DNA from: Schistosoma mansoni
Lineage: Eukaryota > Platyhelminthes > Trematoda > Strigeidida > Schistosomatidae
Length of the DNA stretch: 64,000 nt
Assembly (NCBI RefSeq): GCF_000237925.1
Contig: NC_031495.1
Coordinates: 32,464,706-32,528,705, forward strand
Reading direction: 5' to 3'
Of this stretch, positions 24,101 through 36,920 are shown piece after piece. Each line of letters begins with the position of its first letter. The first letter of the stretch is position 1. Position numbers and translations under genes: made by a program. Under the pieces are notes generated by a model. It searched no databases. It worked only from the letters and a program-made list of their open reading frames with translations, and was not told the DNA's origin.

Positions 24101-27100
24101 TACTACAATTTAAGCACTCATAACGTTGCAAGATTGAACTAGCTAACGTCTTGGAACAGAAAATACTCAGTTAAATAATACCGTATAGTGATGCACCTGA
24201 ATAGAAATCAATGCCAGTTGAATGACAAGCAGGGCTTCTTCGAGGATCTGATATGTGCATATTCATTGGTATACCTAACCACAATTTAGATTTTTGAACT
24301 GAAAATTCAGCGGAAAGGAGTTGAATGTGATTTACTGTTTGAAATTACGTACCAACTAATTTTGATAGACAAATACCAGACACCAATTAAACTGGCAAGT
24401 CTGTTAGTTTAATTATATTTGAATTATTATTCTAACATGGAGACATCCTTAAAGTTATATAAGGCTACTCTACTCGTCTACGAGGAATGTTTACTAACTA
24501 CCAAGTACTATTGAAAAAGTTGCAAAGTTTTATACATGAAGATAGATAGGTAGATATCATGAACGGAAACATATTGTTATGTTTTCCTGACCACGAATAG
24601 GAAGAGTTTATCATAATTCCTCCACATAATATTAATTCGTTATGTATCTGGTCTACCGATTCTGATAGTTTACTTTGACATGACAAACGAAGTGTCAAAA
24701 CATTTTAGAACAATTAATGATCAGTTAACTCGGTTTCTTATCACATGAGTAACTTAGCAAATAAGCATCTACCTACCATGGCGTACAGCATTGTGAGAAG
24801 CAACAATATTGTAGTGATCACGATGAAACAGGGATTTAGAACTATTTACACTTAAAATGATTGTCGTCGTTTACGTGATGAATGTTAATAACTCTTGACT
24901 CTGAATTTTCGGATCACAATTCAGATAATTTTAATTGAGCACCTGAGTAATACCACCAGTACTCATTAAATGTGTGACTCAAAAAGAGATACTTAAACCT
25001 GTAACTGGTTTTACAGTTACCGTATTTGATTGATTTTTAGCCATCAAACTACCACTTTATTCCACCAGTGAGTATCCGAAGATGTACAGTAGTCGATCCT
25101 AAAAAGTGTTACCTAGTTTAAACGCGTAAAGCATTCAATTTTGTTTCATTAATCAGAGTTTTAACAGTCCAGAATTACTGTAACACATATATACAAGGGT
25201 AACTCCGCCTATAGCTCTTCTAGTATTACCCTGGATCCCAAGACCGGATAAAGGAGGAGGGTTGGACGTGGGGTCAGTTACCCCATTCCGTAGAAAACAA
25301 CCTTACTATAGATGTCACTTCACCAACAATCGAAGTCAGAATGGCTATCAAACAAATGAAAAGTGAGAAAGCAGCACGACCAGATAACATGCTAGCTGAA
25401 GCACTGAAAATCGGACATAGAAGTAACTGCAAATATGCTTTATATTCTATTCAAAAAGGTTTGAGAAGAAGAACAAGTGCCAACAAGTTGGAAATAAGGA
25501 TACTTCATCAAGACAACAAAGAAAAGATATCTTAGCAAGTGCGACAACTAACTACGGAGGAATACACACTACTATCAGTACCAGGAAAGTTTTTAACAAA
25601 GTAATGCTGAACAGAATGAAAGATTCAGTAGACGCCCGATTTCCACATCAACAGGCCGGATTCTGTAAATGGCTGTCGTGCGCAGACCAAATCGAAACAC
25701 CACGGATCATCGTTAAACAATCAATTGAATAGAACTCGTCACTATACATCAACTTCATTGACTATCAGAATGTATTTGACAGTGTGGATAGGAGGGTGTT
25801 ATGGAAACTTCTTCGACACTATGGTATGAGTAGCTAAGATGATCGTTAACATCAAACGGAATTCATACGACGGTCTACAGTGCAAAGTCGTGCATGAAAG
25901 ACAACTGAAAGACGCATTCCAAGTGAAGACCGGAGTCAGATAATGCTGCCTACTCTTCCCCTTCCTCTTTCTTCTGGTAGTTGACTGGATTACGAAGACT
26001 CCCACATCTGAGTGGAAGCACAGAATACATTAGATACCTTGGTGACGACTGGATGATTTGGATTTCTCAAACTTAGCCCTTTTATAACAAACAGTAACAA
26101 ATCCAGGCGAAGACAGTCAGTGTAACAACGGCTTCCGTCGCAGCAGATCTCAACATTCATCAGGGAAAAGGCAAGACCCTAAAAAACAACACACTCAGAA
26201 CAAACCAAGTCACACTTCGTGACATGGTCCTAGAAAATGAAGAATCCTCCACGCACCTAAGCAGCGTCGTTAATAAACAACGAGGATCTGATGCAGCTGT
26301 GGAGGGAGTGGCAAAGCGAAGGCGGCATTTCTACAACTGGAGGACATATGGAACTCAAAACAACTGTCAGCCAACGTCAGATCCAGAACTTTTAATACAA
26401 GCGTCAAGACAGTTACACTGTACGGAGCTGAAATTTAGATACCTACTATAACCGTCATCAGAAAGGTAAAGGTTTTTAGAAACGACTGTCTACGCAAGAT
26501 GCGCCGGACCCGTTGGCTGGATGCTATTAACAACAACCTATTGTAGGAAAAAACAAACCAGCTTTCAGTTGAAAAAAAATTAGGAAAATAAGCTTGAGGT
26601 TGATAGGACATATATTGCAGAAATTATCAATGTACATTACGAAGCAGACCTTAACTTGGAATCCTGAAGGCAAGAGGAAGACGGGAAGACTAAAGAACAT
26701 GTTGCATCGGGAATCGGAGTCAGACATCAGAAGAATGAATAATAACTGGAAACAACTGGAAAGGAGAACCCAGGACAGATTAGGTTGAAGAATCCTGGTC
26801 GGTGGTCTATGTTCCACGAGGGGTAACAGGCGTGAGTATATACAAGTGTGAACCACAGTTTAGCTAAAAGACCTGTTAATGAATGGTATTTACCCTTCTG
26901 GGTTGTACAAGGTTATAGGTACACAAGTAAAGTAAGGCCCCCAAATGCCCTGGTACGACCGAGAGTGGGGAGAGTCCGCTCTCCCTCTCCAAATGCTCTC
27001 ACATGGCCACGCGAATATATAGCCTCTGCCAGGGAAGTCCTACTCACTGCCTTCTCGTGGCGGGGGTGTTGTTTACGAAATTGAGAGGACGATAAGCGAA

Positions 27101-30100
27101 TACCTGGCGCTTTAACAGGGTTGGTGGGCACGGAAAGTTCACCTAGGGGAATTGGAAAACCCTGATTCCAAACCAATGGTGTACATGGGTTCCAGTGTCC
27201 TGAAGGAACAAATGGCGTATGAACCTATCATTGGTCACCGGCTACCATGGGACTGCACCTCTCGACGTTGCTCCACTGCCTTGTAGATCAGACCTTTAGG
27301 TCAAAGGCTCCGGGTGTGGCCCCCTAAGAAAACCACCTGCTTCAGTTTGGGCACCTGGGCAGTATCACAGCCCTCACACAAATCAAATGAGATTTGTGCG
27401 ACGCATATGTATCTGGTGCCCCTTTGTACCAATATTTATGTGTTTAAATAATAAAATAAAATCCTAAGTATATTTGATGAATTTTATACTAATGCTCAAC
27501 ATAACATAACGCCAAGCAAAGGATGCGAGGATCAGAAATTAACTCGTACATTTTAAGTGTTTTAACTGTTTGTTATACTTGGATATTTGTGATGACTCAC
27601 TACCAAATAATGTACACCGTTTTCATTAAAACTTTCTGGTACAAGAGCCAGTAATGATAGTCAACTATCTCAACCAAAATAAGGGTGCGATTGAAACATA
27701 CAACCATGAAGTTTAGTGAAAAGTCTAGTGGTTTAGCCATCAAACTATACATACCGAAATTACTGTATAAACGAAAACAATGGTTTAAAGTCGAACGGAC
27801 TTTTGTTAACTAAATTTCAAATCTTCTCTGTTTAGTTCACCAAATCATTTATTTAATTGTTAATTCGACAAGTAATCTATTTCGTTAAAAGAGGTTCAAG
27901 AGATCATGTCCTGATCATGATGAATATTTCTGCAGACTAACCAAATGCCATATGTAAAGTGAATGAAATACAGGGACTAATTTATATTGAATTAAATTTG
28001 ATTTGAATTATATTGATAATTGCAGCCACTTGAACTTGCAAGTGTACTTGAAAAAGCAGTAATCTAAACATGCGAATAAAACTAAATGGGACTTACAGAA
28101 TAATCTAAATGAGTTAAGTATACCAATGTTTCGCGCATGCTCTTGTACAAATTAAGACTGTCCGTATCCTTCATAAACTCTCTGACAACCTCACCATGTT
28201 CATTTTCAACTACAAGTACTTCTTCAGGACGAGCCATGCGTGAAATCATGATTCTTCGAAGCTGCGAATAGGAAAGTTGTCAAGAAATAATTTCAAATAA
28301 ACTCGAAATATTTACGATGGTTGTAACGAAAAAAACGGGTTACCATGATGCAACTAAATGACTTTTAGTCATAACGTGGCACAAAAACTTGACCTATAGA
28401 ATTTGGTAGCTAAGCAACAGCGTAAATGTACGATGATAACACAAAGGTTACCCCTTCTATAAATGAAAGACATCATATGATGTTAATATGTACAAACTAT
28501 TAAACAATCCCCTTTGAAAGAGAAAACAATAAACGAAAAAGCACATACATTAGTAATAAGATGTGTAAAAACTCAGTAACGACAGGAGAAAGACTTGAAA
28601 ATCTGGGCGGTGGAAATACGTGACCATGATGTAGTAGGAAATATGTGCATCCCAACAATGAATCATATCGTCCTTTTTTTAAAAATGGCCTATTTTAATT
28701 TATTATACGGAATAATTTTGGAATAATACTTAAGGTGTACAACTCCCAAATCAAGCGAAATTCGGCATCAGAATTGAAGGATCAGAATATTTACTTAGAT
28801 TATTTCATTATGATGAGCTTGCAAAAGGAGACCCTTTTAATGTTATTACTAATGTCACTATTCATAATGGTCGTAAGACTCCAAAAGTAAGACAAACTTT
28901 GTTCAATTGTCATGACTAGGTTAACAGCACTTTCCCGCAGGCGAAATTGTGATCAGTGTCTGTTTCCAGTACCGATACATCGATAAAAAGTGAAAAAAGC
29001 AATCGTATTAACCCTCCATTAGAATAAATCTTTAAATAAAATGGGGAATACCTTAGACAAAATCGGTGCATATTGTTTACTTCGACCTTCACCAGTGGTG
29101 GATTCAGCCAATGTTCCAACTACCGTAGTTGTAAGACTTTCTCGATATAGATCAGAAACCAAAATATTCCAGTATTCTAAGCAAATCTTGAATATTTCCC
29201 TTTCCTCGACTTCGGAGAGCATCAAGAGGTAAGCATAAGCATCTTGTAATTTCCAAATAAGCTCAGGTTTTTCGACGAGACTGCTATGACCTTTGAGGAA
29301 TGTTGTGTAAAAAATTGCCAGGTTTTGGATGAAACTCTGTTCATCATTACTTCCGCGCTCATATGCTTCTTTTAGCCGTGTTTCTAAAGGCAACATCTGT
29401 ATAACAATTACTAAATAATATGGACTGGCTCACTTCTTTTAGTTTATCGGTAGTAGAAACAAACAATTCTACTAGCTGGGTCTCATATTCGTCAACTAAT
29501 ACACCCGCTAAACAAAAATAAATCAATACAAAAATAAAACATACCTATTTCAGCAAGGCATTTCAAAGTAACATTTCGGAACAGAGGGACATTGAAGAAT
29601 TTAAATACTAAGGTTTGTATTAGATTAGTTTCAAATATATATCCTAAGGGAATCCAGTGCGTAAAACGAAGTAACGTCTCCAGCGTCGACACAACTAGAG
29701 ATGCATTTTGGGAATTTTCCAAGACATATTGACAAAGCTGAAAAATCAAACTGAACTGTTGACACATAGAGTCTTTTAAATGTTTGGCTTTTGTTTGAGT
29801 CATTTGACCCAAAGAGAAGTCGAAAACTTCTTCGCTTAAAAGACGCAAGATGACCATATTGTTTTGACATAAAGATTCGTTTGTCTTACTTGCCCCAACA
29901 ATGTCACTAATGAATGTTGACCAGTTATTAGGCCATTCATGTTTTAATATCTGAAGGAGAGTAAGTCATCAAATTTTTTTACCTCAACCAGAATCATATT
30001 TAACTTGCCAAGATACGTCTTCTCCGACTCCAAGAGCTCCGAACTAGACGATGTTTGGATTATCAAACCAACAATGTACTTCTTGATACCTAAAAAGACA

Positions 30101-30431
30101 GTTTTGGGTTACAGTACTGGTTACCTTCACACTGTGGTCGAGCTAGGACTTTCCAACGTGTTTTGATTAATGCTTCAAGTATCTGAAGGGCGAAATATTT
30201 CGTTTCTTGGTTTGAACTGAATTCTAGAATCGAATCTACACGCATCCATGCATCTGGATGTTCCTTGAGTGTATTCAGGACTTTTTCTGCGATTTTCTGT
30301 TGATCGCCTGCTTCATGATACATACAGTTTACAACACGGTCTAGAAGTCCAATATCGAGGCGCTGAGAAAAATCTAAAAGTTGGGCGGCAGCAGACTCCG
30401 ATATTACTGCCATCGGTGACGTTGGTGGCAT
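18186..30431 (-). CDS. XPO1: Exportin-1 (CRM1), nuclear export receptor, complete
   Basis: Exportin-1 binds leucine-rich export signals together with Ran-GTP and carries cargo through nuclear pores. Thirteen coding exons join in frame: 30431-30125, 30089-29983, 29950-29545, 29507-29434, 29396-29052, 28261-28097, 23876-23478, 22739-22560, 22519-22382, 22300-22115, 22020-21670, 19700-19550 and 18604-18186. All introns are GT-AG, and the total is 1075 residues against 1071 in human. Family marks include [111 protein letters not shown] and [14 protein letters not shown] at the C-terminus. The Cys of [10 protein letters not shown] matches human Cys528, the leptomycin B target. The start at 30431 is chosen because [15 protein letters not shown] lines up with human MPAIMTMLADHAA; a TTTAG acceptor 17 nt upstream hints at a 5'-UTR intron. 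The 4.2-kb intron after exon 6 is full of LINE debris. Confidence 0.97.
25195..26845 (+). mobile_element. SR2-like RTE LINE copy, heavily decayed, in XPO1 intron
   Basis: Plus-strand frames carry RTE reverse-transcriptase signatures: [57 protein letters not shown] (palm, with the first catalytic Asp), a RIIVKQSIE block, and near the 3' end [33 protein letters not shown] and CSTRGNR-like sequence. No endonuclease is present. A leader-like stretch (25195-25300) is joined close to the RT, so the copy is internally deleted as well as broken by several stops and frameshifts. The tail ends around GGCGTGAGTATA, unlike the TAAA tail of the 9.9-13.8 kb element, so it is a separate RTE family. It is antisense to XPO1. 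Confidence 0.85.
26936..27463 (+). mobile_element. ORF-less RTE derivative: 5' leader fused to 3' tail
   Basis: Positions 26936-27360 match the 5' leader of the LINE at 9.9-13.8 kb (its 13808-13402, reversed). From 27361 on the sequence matches that LINE's 3' end (10018-9900), finishing in TTTAAATAATAAAATAAAA. The switch falls at CCTGGGC (27354-27360), which in the parent occurs at both breakpoints (13402-13408 and 10019-10025 as GCCCAGG). All coding sequence is gone. The same junction recurs at 49535-49661, so this is a replicating non-autonomous unit rather than a one-off deletion. Confidence 0.85.
27464..28096. other. XPO1 intron remainder, nothing recognised
   Basis: AT-rich intronic sequence between the ORF-less LINE derivative and XPO1 exon 6. 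No coding, RNA or repeat signal was recognised. Confidence 0.5.
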
Positions 30432-30448
30432 GTATCGTGAAGTTGTAA

Positions 30449-32860
30449 CTAAACGTAATATAAAAGTTTTGTGTCGTTTTAACATTTGCACCAGTTCGAT
30501 CACAACTAACATGTAAAAAGCTTACAACCTGATACATGCAGCTATTTGAATATCTAGTGACAAATTCACATGAATTGAAAGAAATTGTAATTACGTGGAA
30601 ACAATGTAGTAAAGTTGTTAGTTGTTCAGTACCTTGAGTTGAAATTTCAAGGGCATTTAAGTAGAAATATTCAACCTTACTACCTTCATATTCACTATGT
30701 ATTAAAGGGATTTAAGCTGGATGATTACGTTCCACGCTATGCTCGAATAACTGATTAATAACTAAATGAATTGTTTTGAGAAAAATAACCCTTACTTTTT
30801 GCCCTACCTTTTTAAAAGAAAAGAACTTCAAAAGGATGATGGAGGCTGTCTAAATACGAATTTTAGTGAGACAATAAAAGCTAGAATTATAACTAAACGT
30901 ATGCTCCAGCCTACATATATAGAGTGCAAACCGTGAATCATGATTCCATAACTTTACACACCATTTACTACAATAGTTGGAGGTGTTTTAAAACACGGAA
31001 AACGTAATGGACAAAGATTTTATGAACATCATCTGTGATGATTTTAGAACTTGGACCAAGACTTAGAATATTAACTAGTGACAAGTATCCTAGAATGGGG
31101 ACGTTTTATTAATTTTTTCGGAAATAACAACTTACTGTAACATGATTAACACCGTTCTAAACTTTTTACGAAAATCTCGTGGCGGATATATAATAGCTTA
31201 TCTTTGGTGTCTTAAGACATCAATTGACTGTTATTGCTTAAACAGTAGATTGGTGTCTTTAGCTCGAGTCTTAGTTATACGATTACAATCACCCTGAAAA
31301 TCGTTACGACAGTGTTTACATTAGGTTTTTGTGATAACCTATTTTGTTTGTAAGCGAATTGAAATTTATCGGATCGATCAATCCATTCGAATCATCCGAC
31401 TACACCAAAATACTAAGGGTTGACTTACAAACTATATCTTGAGGAATGGAGACTTATTGAGAACAAAAACAATCAAGCCCTCAGTAGATTTCAAACCCGT
31501 ACGTCTGCTAGGAAAACCGGTTTGTGACCGGTTTCACGTGCGAAATACCAGACTCCTCAAGGCCATCCATTGACAATATTCAACAACCGATGCTAAAGGA
31601 TATAAAGTTTCGTTGCAATACTAACACGGTTTCAGGTCGTAAAAGATTTGAATGCTTCTGCGAGACGAGTGTGGTCGGGACGCCCCTAATCAACGTTGCT
31701 AGGACTTGCATTTATTTGCACTTAGCAAAGCGTCACTAAACTCGATTAAAGTCTGCCCCTATGTAATAGTGTCCAAGTATTGTTAATATTTACTTACCAT
31801 ACAACAATTATGATCAGAACTCAGGTACGTCAAATGTATGGGAATACGTACATCGTAAATTACGCAAGCAGCATCCACAGTAAGTTTGATGGTAAAAACC
31901 AGTGTAGGGGCAGTGAAATGTCACTGAGTCGTAGACATATCATCCGGCAGTTGGGCCACTGAATATCGAACAGATCATTGACCCCTGTCAAAGTCAAGGA
32001 CCACCAACATGCCTCAGTTAATCACATACCATGAACTGGCGCATGTGGTAGTGGTCTCGCTATCTTCTATGTACTCATTCTTACCAATACATTTACGTAA
32101 TAATATCTTTTATGTTATACGGTCTTCAAAGCAGGCATAGTGCTTAAATACGTGAAAGGGGTAATCCACGTTAGATGCTGACCACGAAGTGTGACTTCGA
32201 AGTTAGCTGGTTCGTTACAGCGTTCCCGTTTAACTCGAGTAGGCCTCCCATCATTCGATTGAGACCATCAACGTTAATGGACTACACCAGAATCCTGTCA
32301 TCAAAAGGATTCGGCGGTGATCGTGAAGTTATTCAACATAGCCACCATATAATAGGTACTTTGGCTGATACCACGAAACTGTTCCCTGTGATCCAACAAT
32401 ATTCACGCGATTCTGCATAAAACGAGAGTGTCGAGGAAATTTAGGTTAGTGGGAGACTACTAAGTGTCTACATAAAATTAGGAATAATTCTGGCCTACCT
32501 CTACACAGTTAAAAGAAGAAACCATGAAGCTAAGCTTGCTATGGACTATAGGGAATGTTCTAAACGTATGTTTTCCTTTAAAAATTAGGGGAAGAAGAAG
32601 TGATGTGCCAGCATTATATAATCATTTATTTGAATACATGATTACTTGTAAAATTAGGTACCAAAATAAATGCACATCACAAACAGGGGAGTAAAAAGGA
32701 GCAAAGACGTGGATAGGAGGATGTGTATAGTCTAGACAAATAAGTAAATAAAAATAAGTTACAGTACTATGTTATGACAGAACGATTCACTTAGGAAAAG
32801 TGCAATCAAGAACAATCCTTTCAGTTAAATGTGTTGGAAGTAAATGAAAATTATTGCCCT
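30449..32860. other. Upstream region of XPO1, no gene supported
   Basis: The XPO1 promoter and any 5'-UTR exon should lie near 30450-31300, but no motif stands out. From 31500 to 32450 base composition becomes less AT-rich and short open frames appear (31524-31739, 32175-32420) without any known domain; this looks like an unnamed repeat. Confidence 0.4.
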
Positions 32861-32869
32861 CTATTGTGA

Positions 32870-33740
32870 GTAATTTCTAACAATGTCTCAAGCCACTGAG
32901 CATCACCATCTCTCATACCCTAGACAAGAAGTCGTGATGGACTGACAGGTACCTTTACCATACAATTTTCATTCACACCACAGACCCTTGTCATAAACTC
33001 GCTGCATCCTTGCTTTTTCTAACAAGTTCAAAAGTCGTCAACTAATGGACAATGTGAAGTCCACTGGGATGATGCTCGTAACACGTGGTCAAACCACCAA
33101 AGCCTGTGTTTCAAAATAGCGATACCGAATGGGATATGAATATCACACTCAAACACACATTCACAAACTTCCGTATTACTAATACAGTATTGTCTCTAAA
33201 TATATTCAATCCTTCTGGGGAAACAGTGATCCAGCAGGAGTTTCTAAATCTCCTCATCTTGGGAAGGTTACGTTTCATCAGCCAGACTAGCATCATGACA
33301 ATGACAACGATAGTCTGATTTGACATAGACCGCTCGAACTTTCTTAACACTTGGATCAATCCATCACTCGTGACGCCACCAGCACCTACATAGCTGCCTA
33401 AGTACACGAACTTTGTGACTACTTCCTACTGCTTGCTACTGAGATTGAGTGTAGATACGGGTTCTACCCAGTCTTGTATAAGTACTTTGCACCCAAAAGA
33501 TCCTAATTTCATGGTCTACCTACAAACACTGATTGCCAACTGATGAGGTGCGGATTAAATGGCTTAAGTATCATTCAACAGCCAGATGACTTCATTCGAA
33601 TACTCAGGGTCGAAATTTTTTACTTCAGGTAGTAGATCTATTCCACCACTATCCACTTTCAGAGCTATCTGAAGCAACCCTGCTAGCCCCACTGCCTTAG
33701 TGAAACAATCAAAGCTTGGTTATACATCCTCATTATACGC
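32870..33740 (-). mobile_element. Old RTE-type LINE fragment (RT C-terminal half)
   Basis: On the minus strand, broken frames show in order a GGIDLLPEVK and DPEYSNEV stretch (33670-33580), FVYLGSYVGAGG (33410-33370), a KRNLPKMRRFRNSCWITVSPEG insertion-like block, and near the 3' end SPSRLLV and GDAQWLETL (32960-32890). These correspond to the RT palm end and the WGPRD-QWLET tail of schistosome RTE LINEs. Many stops and frameshifts make it older than the two intronic copies. No endonuclease is present. Confidence 0.65.
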
Positions 33741-34125
33741 TCTTCGGTAAATTGATGACTAGTCTTGCAACTACTTTAGTAATAATGTTCGCGTATGTTT
33801 TAGTGTGAACATGCTTGAAAACGCCTTCATGTTACGTTTTGCATGATAACTTGTTATCTTTATTTGTATGTAAAGTCGGCGTTTTTCGATGTCCTTGCTT
33901 AAAAATTCATTAAATATTTTGATTCCTATGGGCTTAGAGTCATTTATTTTGTGTTTAAATTCAGCTTTCGATATTTTTCTTGCTATCATTCGGTTTATCA
34001 ATCTATTCATTTTGTTTTACTTATTCAATGTACTTCGGTGGAGGCCAGATCTAGCGACTGTACTGTAACGGCAATAAAAATCATCACATGTGACGTTACT
34101 AATGCGAGTTTGTTTTTCTTATTGC

Positions 34126-34257
34126 ATGGCAACAAAGAGTAAACGTACTGGAAGAGGAGGAAGAAGCCTCACGCGATCTGAAACTGCAGAAAAACGAGTA
34201 AAACTGCTTTGTAATAAGTTTCCCTTTTTATGCTCTAACCACATCTTTCAATTTTAA
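34126..34257 (+). CDS. Small basic open frame, possible first exon of an unknown gene
   Basis: An ATG opens 43 codons starting MATKSKRTGRGGRSLTRSET, rich in Lys, Arg, Gly and Ser, then AEKRVKLL. A donor-like GTAAAA follows the Arg codon of EKR, so the basic peptide could be a first coding exon. A CRE-like TGACGT and an E-box-like CACATG lie 30-40 bp upstream. No downstream exon could be matched and the product is not recognised, so it may be chance. Confidence 0.2.
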   Translation: MATKSKRTGRGGRSLTRSETAEKRVKLLCNKFPFLCSNHIFQF

Positions 34258-36805
34258 AAAGATATCTGTTGTTCCAGTACACCGCGTTCTTACTTCAGAG
34301 GCACTTACCGGTCCTGGCTGTTGTGTTGTTGTTTCAGTGAACATCAATATATAACGCGCTACGTTACTACTGTACTACTCGCAGAAACAGATATCCCCAA
34401 GGGATGGACGTCACGCTTCCCACCTGTTAGAGACGTGTATAGCTATTGAAAACTATAATCACTCATCTTTCTTTTTAGTAAATTGACGAGTGACCTTTAT
34501 TGTTATCTTTGAATTCTCATATAATTATTATCTAGTTGTTGATTGCTCATATTTAGATCAAAGTGAAGTCATTTATACTCATTTTCGTTTATCTGTTGAA
34601 TTTATGGGCCCGCTTAAAAGCCATTTGTGTATTGCATATTCGTACCTTCAGATGCATTTCTATTTTTAATAATGCTACCCGGGTTACGAGTCGTTGAGTT
34701 GGAATATAGGTCATGGATCTACAGTAAACATTCACTTCAAGGCCTCCCGAATACACGATTTAACCTATCTGTGGTCTGATATAAATCAGCGTAAGAACGT
34801 CGAAGGAGGCTATTTTGAGTGAAGGTTATGATACTTCTTCAGCCTTCAAACCGAGGCGGTTCGTTTGCTTTGGATGACATCCCTCTAACCTTTAACACGG
34901 AAAGCTCGTACTCAAGGTTATCCAGTAAGAACAGCCCTGGAAGCCCATGGGGATCATTTAGAGTAAAAGTCTTTACACTCATCTGGGTTGGTCCTCTGTA
35001 CCCACCATTTCAGTCTAAGTATCAACGTTCTCTTTTTGCTACCTCGCGTCCACAAACGATACCTTGGTTGAGAAAAAGTTGTGATCAGGATTTCTCTGAA
35101 TGCAGTAGTCAACGTGTTGCCATATGACAGCATTTCAAAGGGGATGGACTATTCTTATTCTGGGCCGTACTAGAGAATTTGGAGACGTTATAAAATTGTG
35201 TGGAAGTGATTCTGTAGGGTCAGAGAAGTAAAACCGAGCTATAACCGAACTATCGATTAAAATATATACTACTATTCAGGAAGATTAACCGCGAATTTTG
35301 AGTTAAGGGTATATATCAATATTAACGTAGCTGCGGTATTGGGACTAATTATCTAGCTTGCTCTCACCGTTCAAGGTTTTAATTCTCACATGTTTGTTTC
35401 TGCCATATTTGGTCATCTCAGGCCCCGCTACTCAGTGAATACGTATACAGCGATCATACTATGCCAAATAGGAGTGCTGATGTAATTTGCTATTGTTGAT
35501 AATATTCGGACATTGTTGCCTAGCTGTTACTGTGGTGAGCGAGTGATTTTGACTTGTAATCATTATCAACAAATTTGTGCCGCGTGTTATTGTCCGTTCG
35601 TTTTCGTCTATGCAGTCTCCAGGCAGGCTTGGAAAATTGCTTCTTGTTCGCGAATACTGTTCGTTTAAATACCAGTGGTGATGGTAAGTGAAAATGGACA
35701 CGTGAAAATGAAACAAACACAGTGTCTCGTTCCATGAACAAGTGACCATACATAGTCTTTCTTCTACCGTTAAACAAACTGTTTTACCAACCATGCTTTG
35801 TTTGTACTTCAGGAGTCCCAGAAGAGAAGGGTAGCTCAACCACCAAGTCAGGTTAAGAAATCGTAAAACAAGTCCCAAACCGATTAAGTAAGTTCTATAC
35901 GTCACTCTGAAGCTTTAGCTTTCTTATTCCTTTTCTCATCACTTTCTAAACATTGATAGAGTCAGCACCTAACAAAATAGATTATGATAGTAAACTATGG
36001 AGGTTATTTACGTATAGGAGGGACAAATTATGCCAAAGACTTACCCCGGGGTACTTTAACAAGCCCATATTTCCACCTCGTCGACTTAGAGCTAGCATGT
36101 ACTTCTTTTAGGTGTATAAACAAGCAACCATTTATACACATACGTTACTTTCAAGCCATCTCTCACTAGGCTTAGATAACAACCTGTTGTACGGAAATTC
36201 GTCAAAATCCTTGTTAAAGTCAGGGTTCCTGAACGCAACCATACTCCATCTAGATATCCAAGCAACATCTTTCAATTATCCTTCTCTAAAGCTTCAACAA
36301 CCATGAGGGTGTCGTTTTGAGGAACGTTAATCACAAGCCTATTTGTAAGTTGTGTGTGGTAGATCATGGCGATGAAGTTACAACGGTCACCAGCCAGAGA
36401 GGAGATTTTAAATACAGGGGAAGTGCGGCGTAGACAGAATACTTGTAGACCAGACGAGAAGAGAGTTAAGATCTCAAAACACGCCTAAAGACACAAATGG
36501 ATGATTAAAGGCTATGTTTATGTTATGCAAACACTTTGTAACTACTTAAAAAAAATTACATTCCTCCTGCTCGATACCTTTTTTTACACAATGACTTTTC
36601 TGTGCGAATCCCTGAAACCTTTAATGCCATTTCTATCAGGCATTCCGGTACTGTCGTCCAATTTTCCGTGGAGTATATGTATATAATCCTGTGAATATTG
36701 ATCTGAGTTTGAAATGCTGTGTAGAACTACTACAGAAACTTAGGATGTTTAGCCAAGACTTTCCCGCACACATCTTAATGATGACAAAACATTGTAGCTT
36801 AAGCA
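34258..36805. other. Intergenic, no gene supported
   Basis: Several open frames of 60-150 codons on both strands (for example 34819-35127 plus and 35459-35905 minus) show no known domain. No transposon family was recognised with confidence. Confidence 0.4.
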
Positions 36806-36920
36806 TTCATTCACTTCCTTATTTTGCGTAGGCATCATAATTTTTATTGTTTTATATTGAAGGTTGAAAAGCTCTGTATGTTTGAAAAAGATAATCTCTC
36901 GCTCTAACGCTTCTGTTTCA
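36806..36920 (+). repeat. Dispersed direct repeat, copy 1
   Basis: This stretch, around CTTCCTTATTTTGCGTA and later GATAATCTCTCGCTC, recurs in the same orientation at 45749-45860. The two copies have diverged noticeably. They bracket the cluster of LTR-element and Penelope-like remains, so they could be remnants of long terminal repeats or of an unrelated short element. Confidence 0.5.

Noticed and set aside
34819-35127. 102-codon plus-strand open frame
   Set aside because: No recognisable domain or splice context; amino-acid make-up unconvincing.
35459-35905. 148-codon minus-strand open frame
   Set aside because: Low-complexity-like mix without domain; overlapping open frames on the same strand point to chance.
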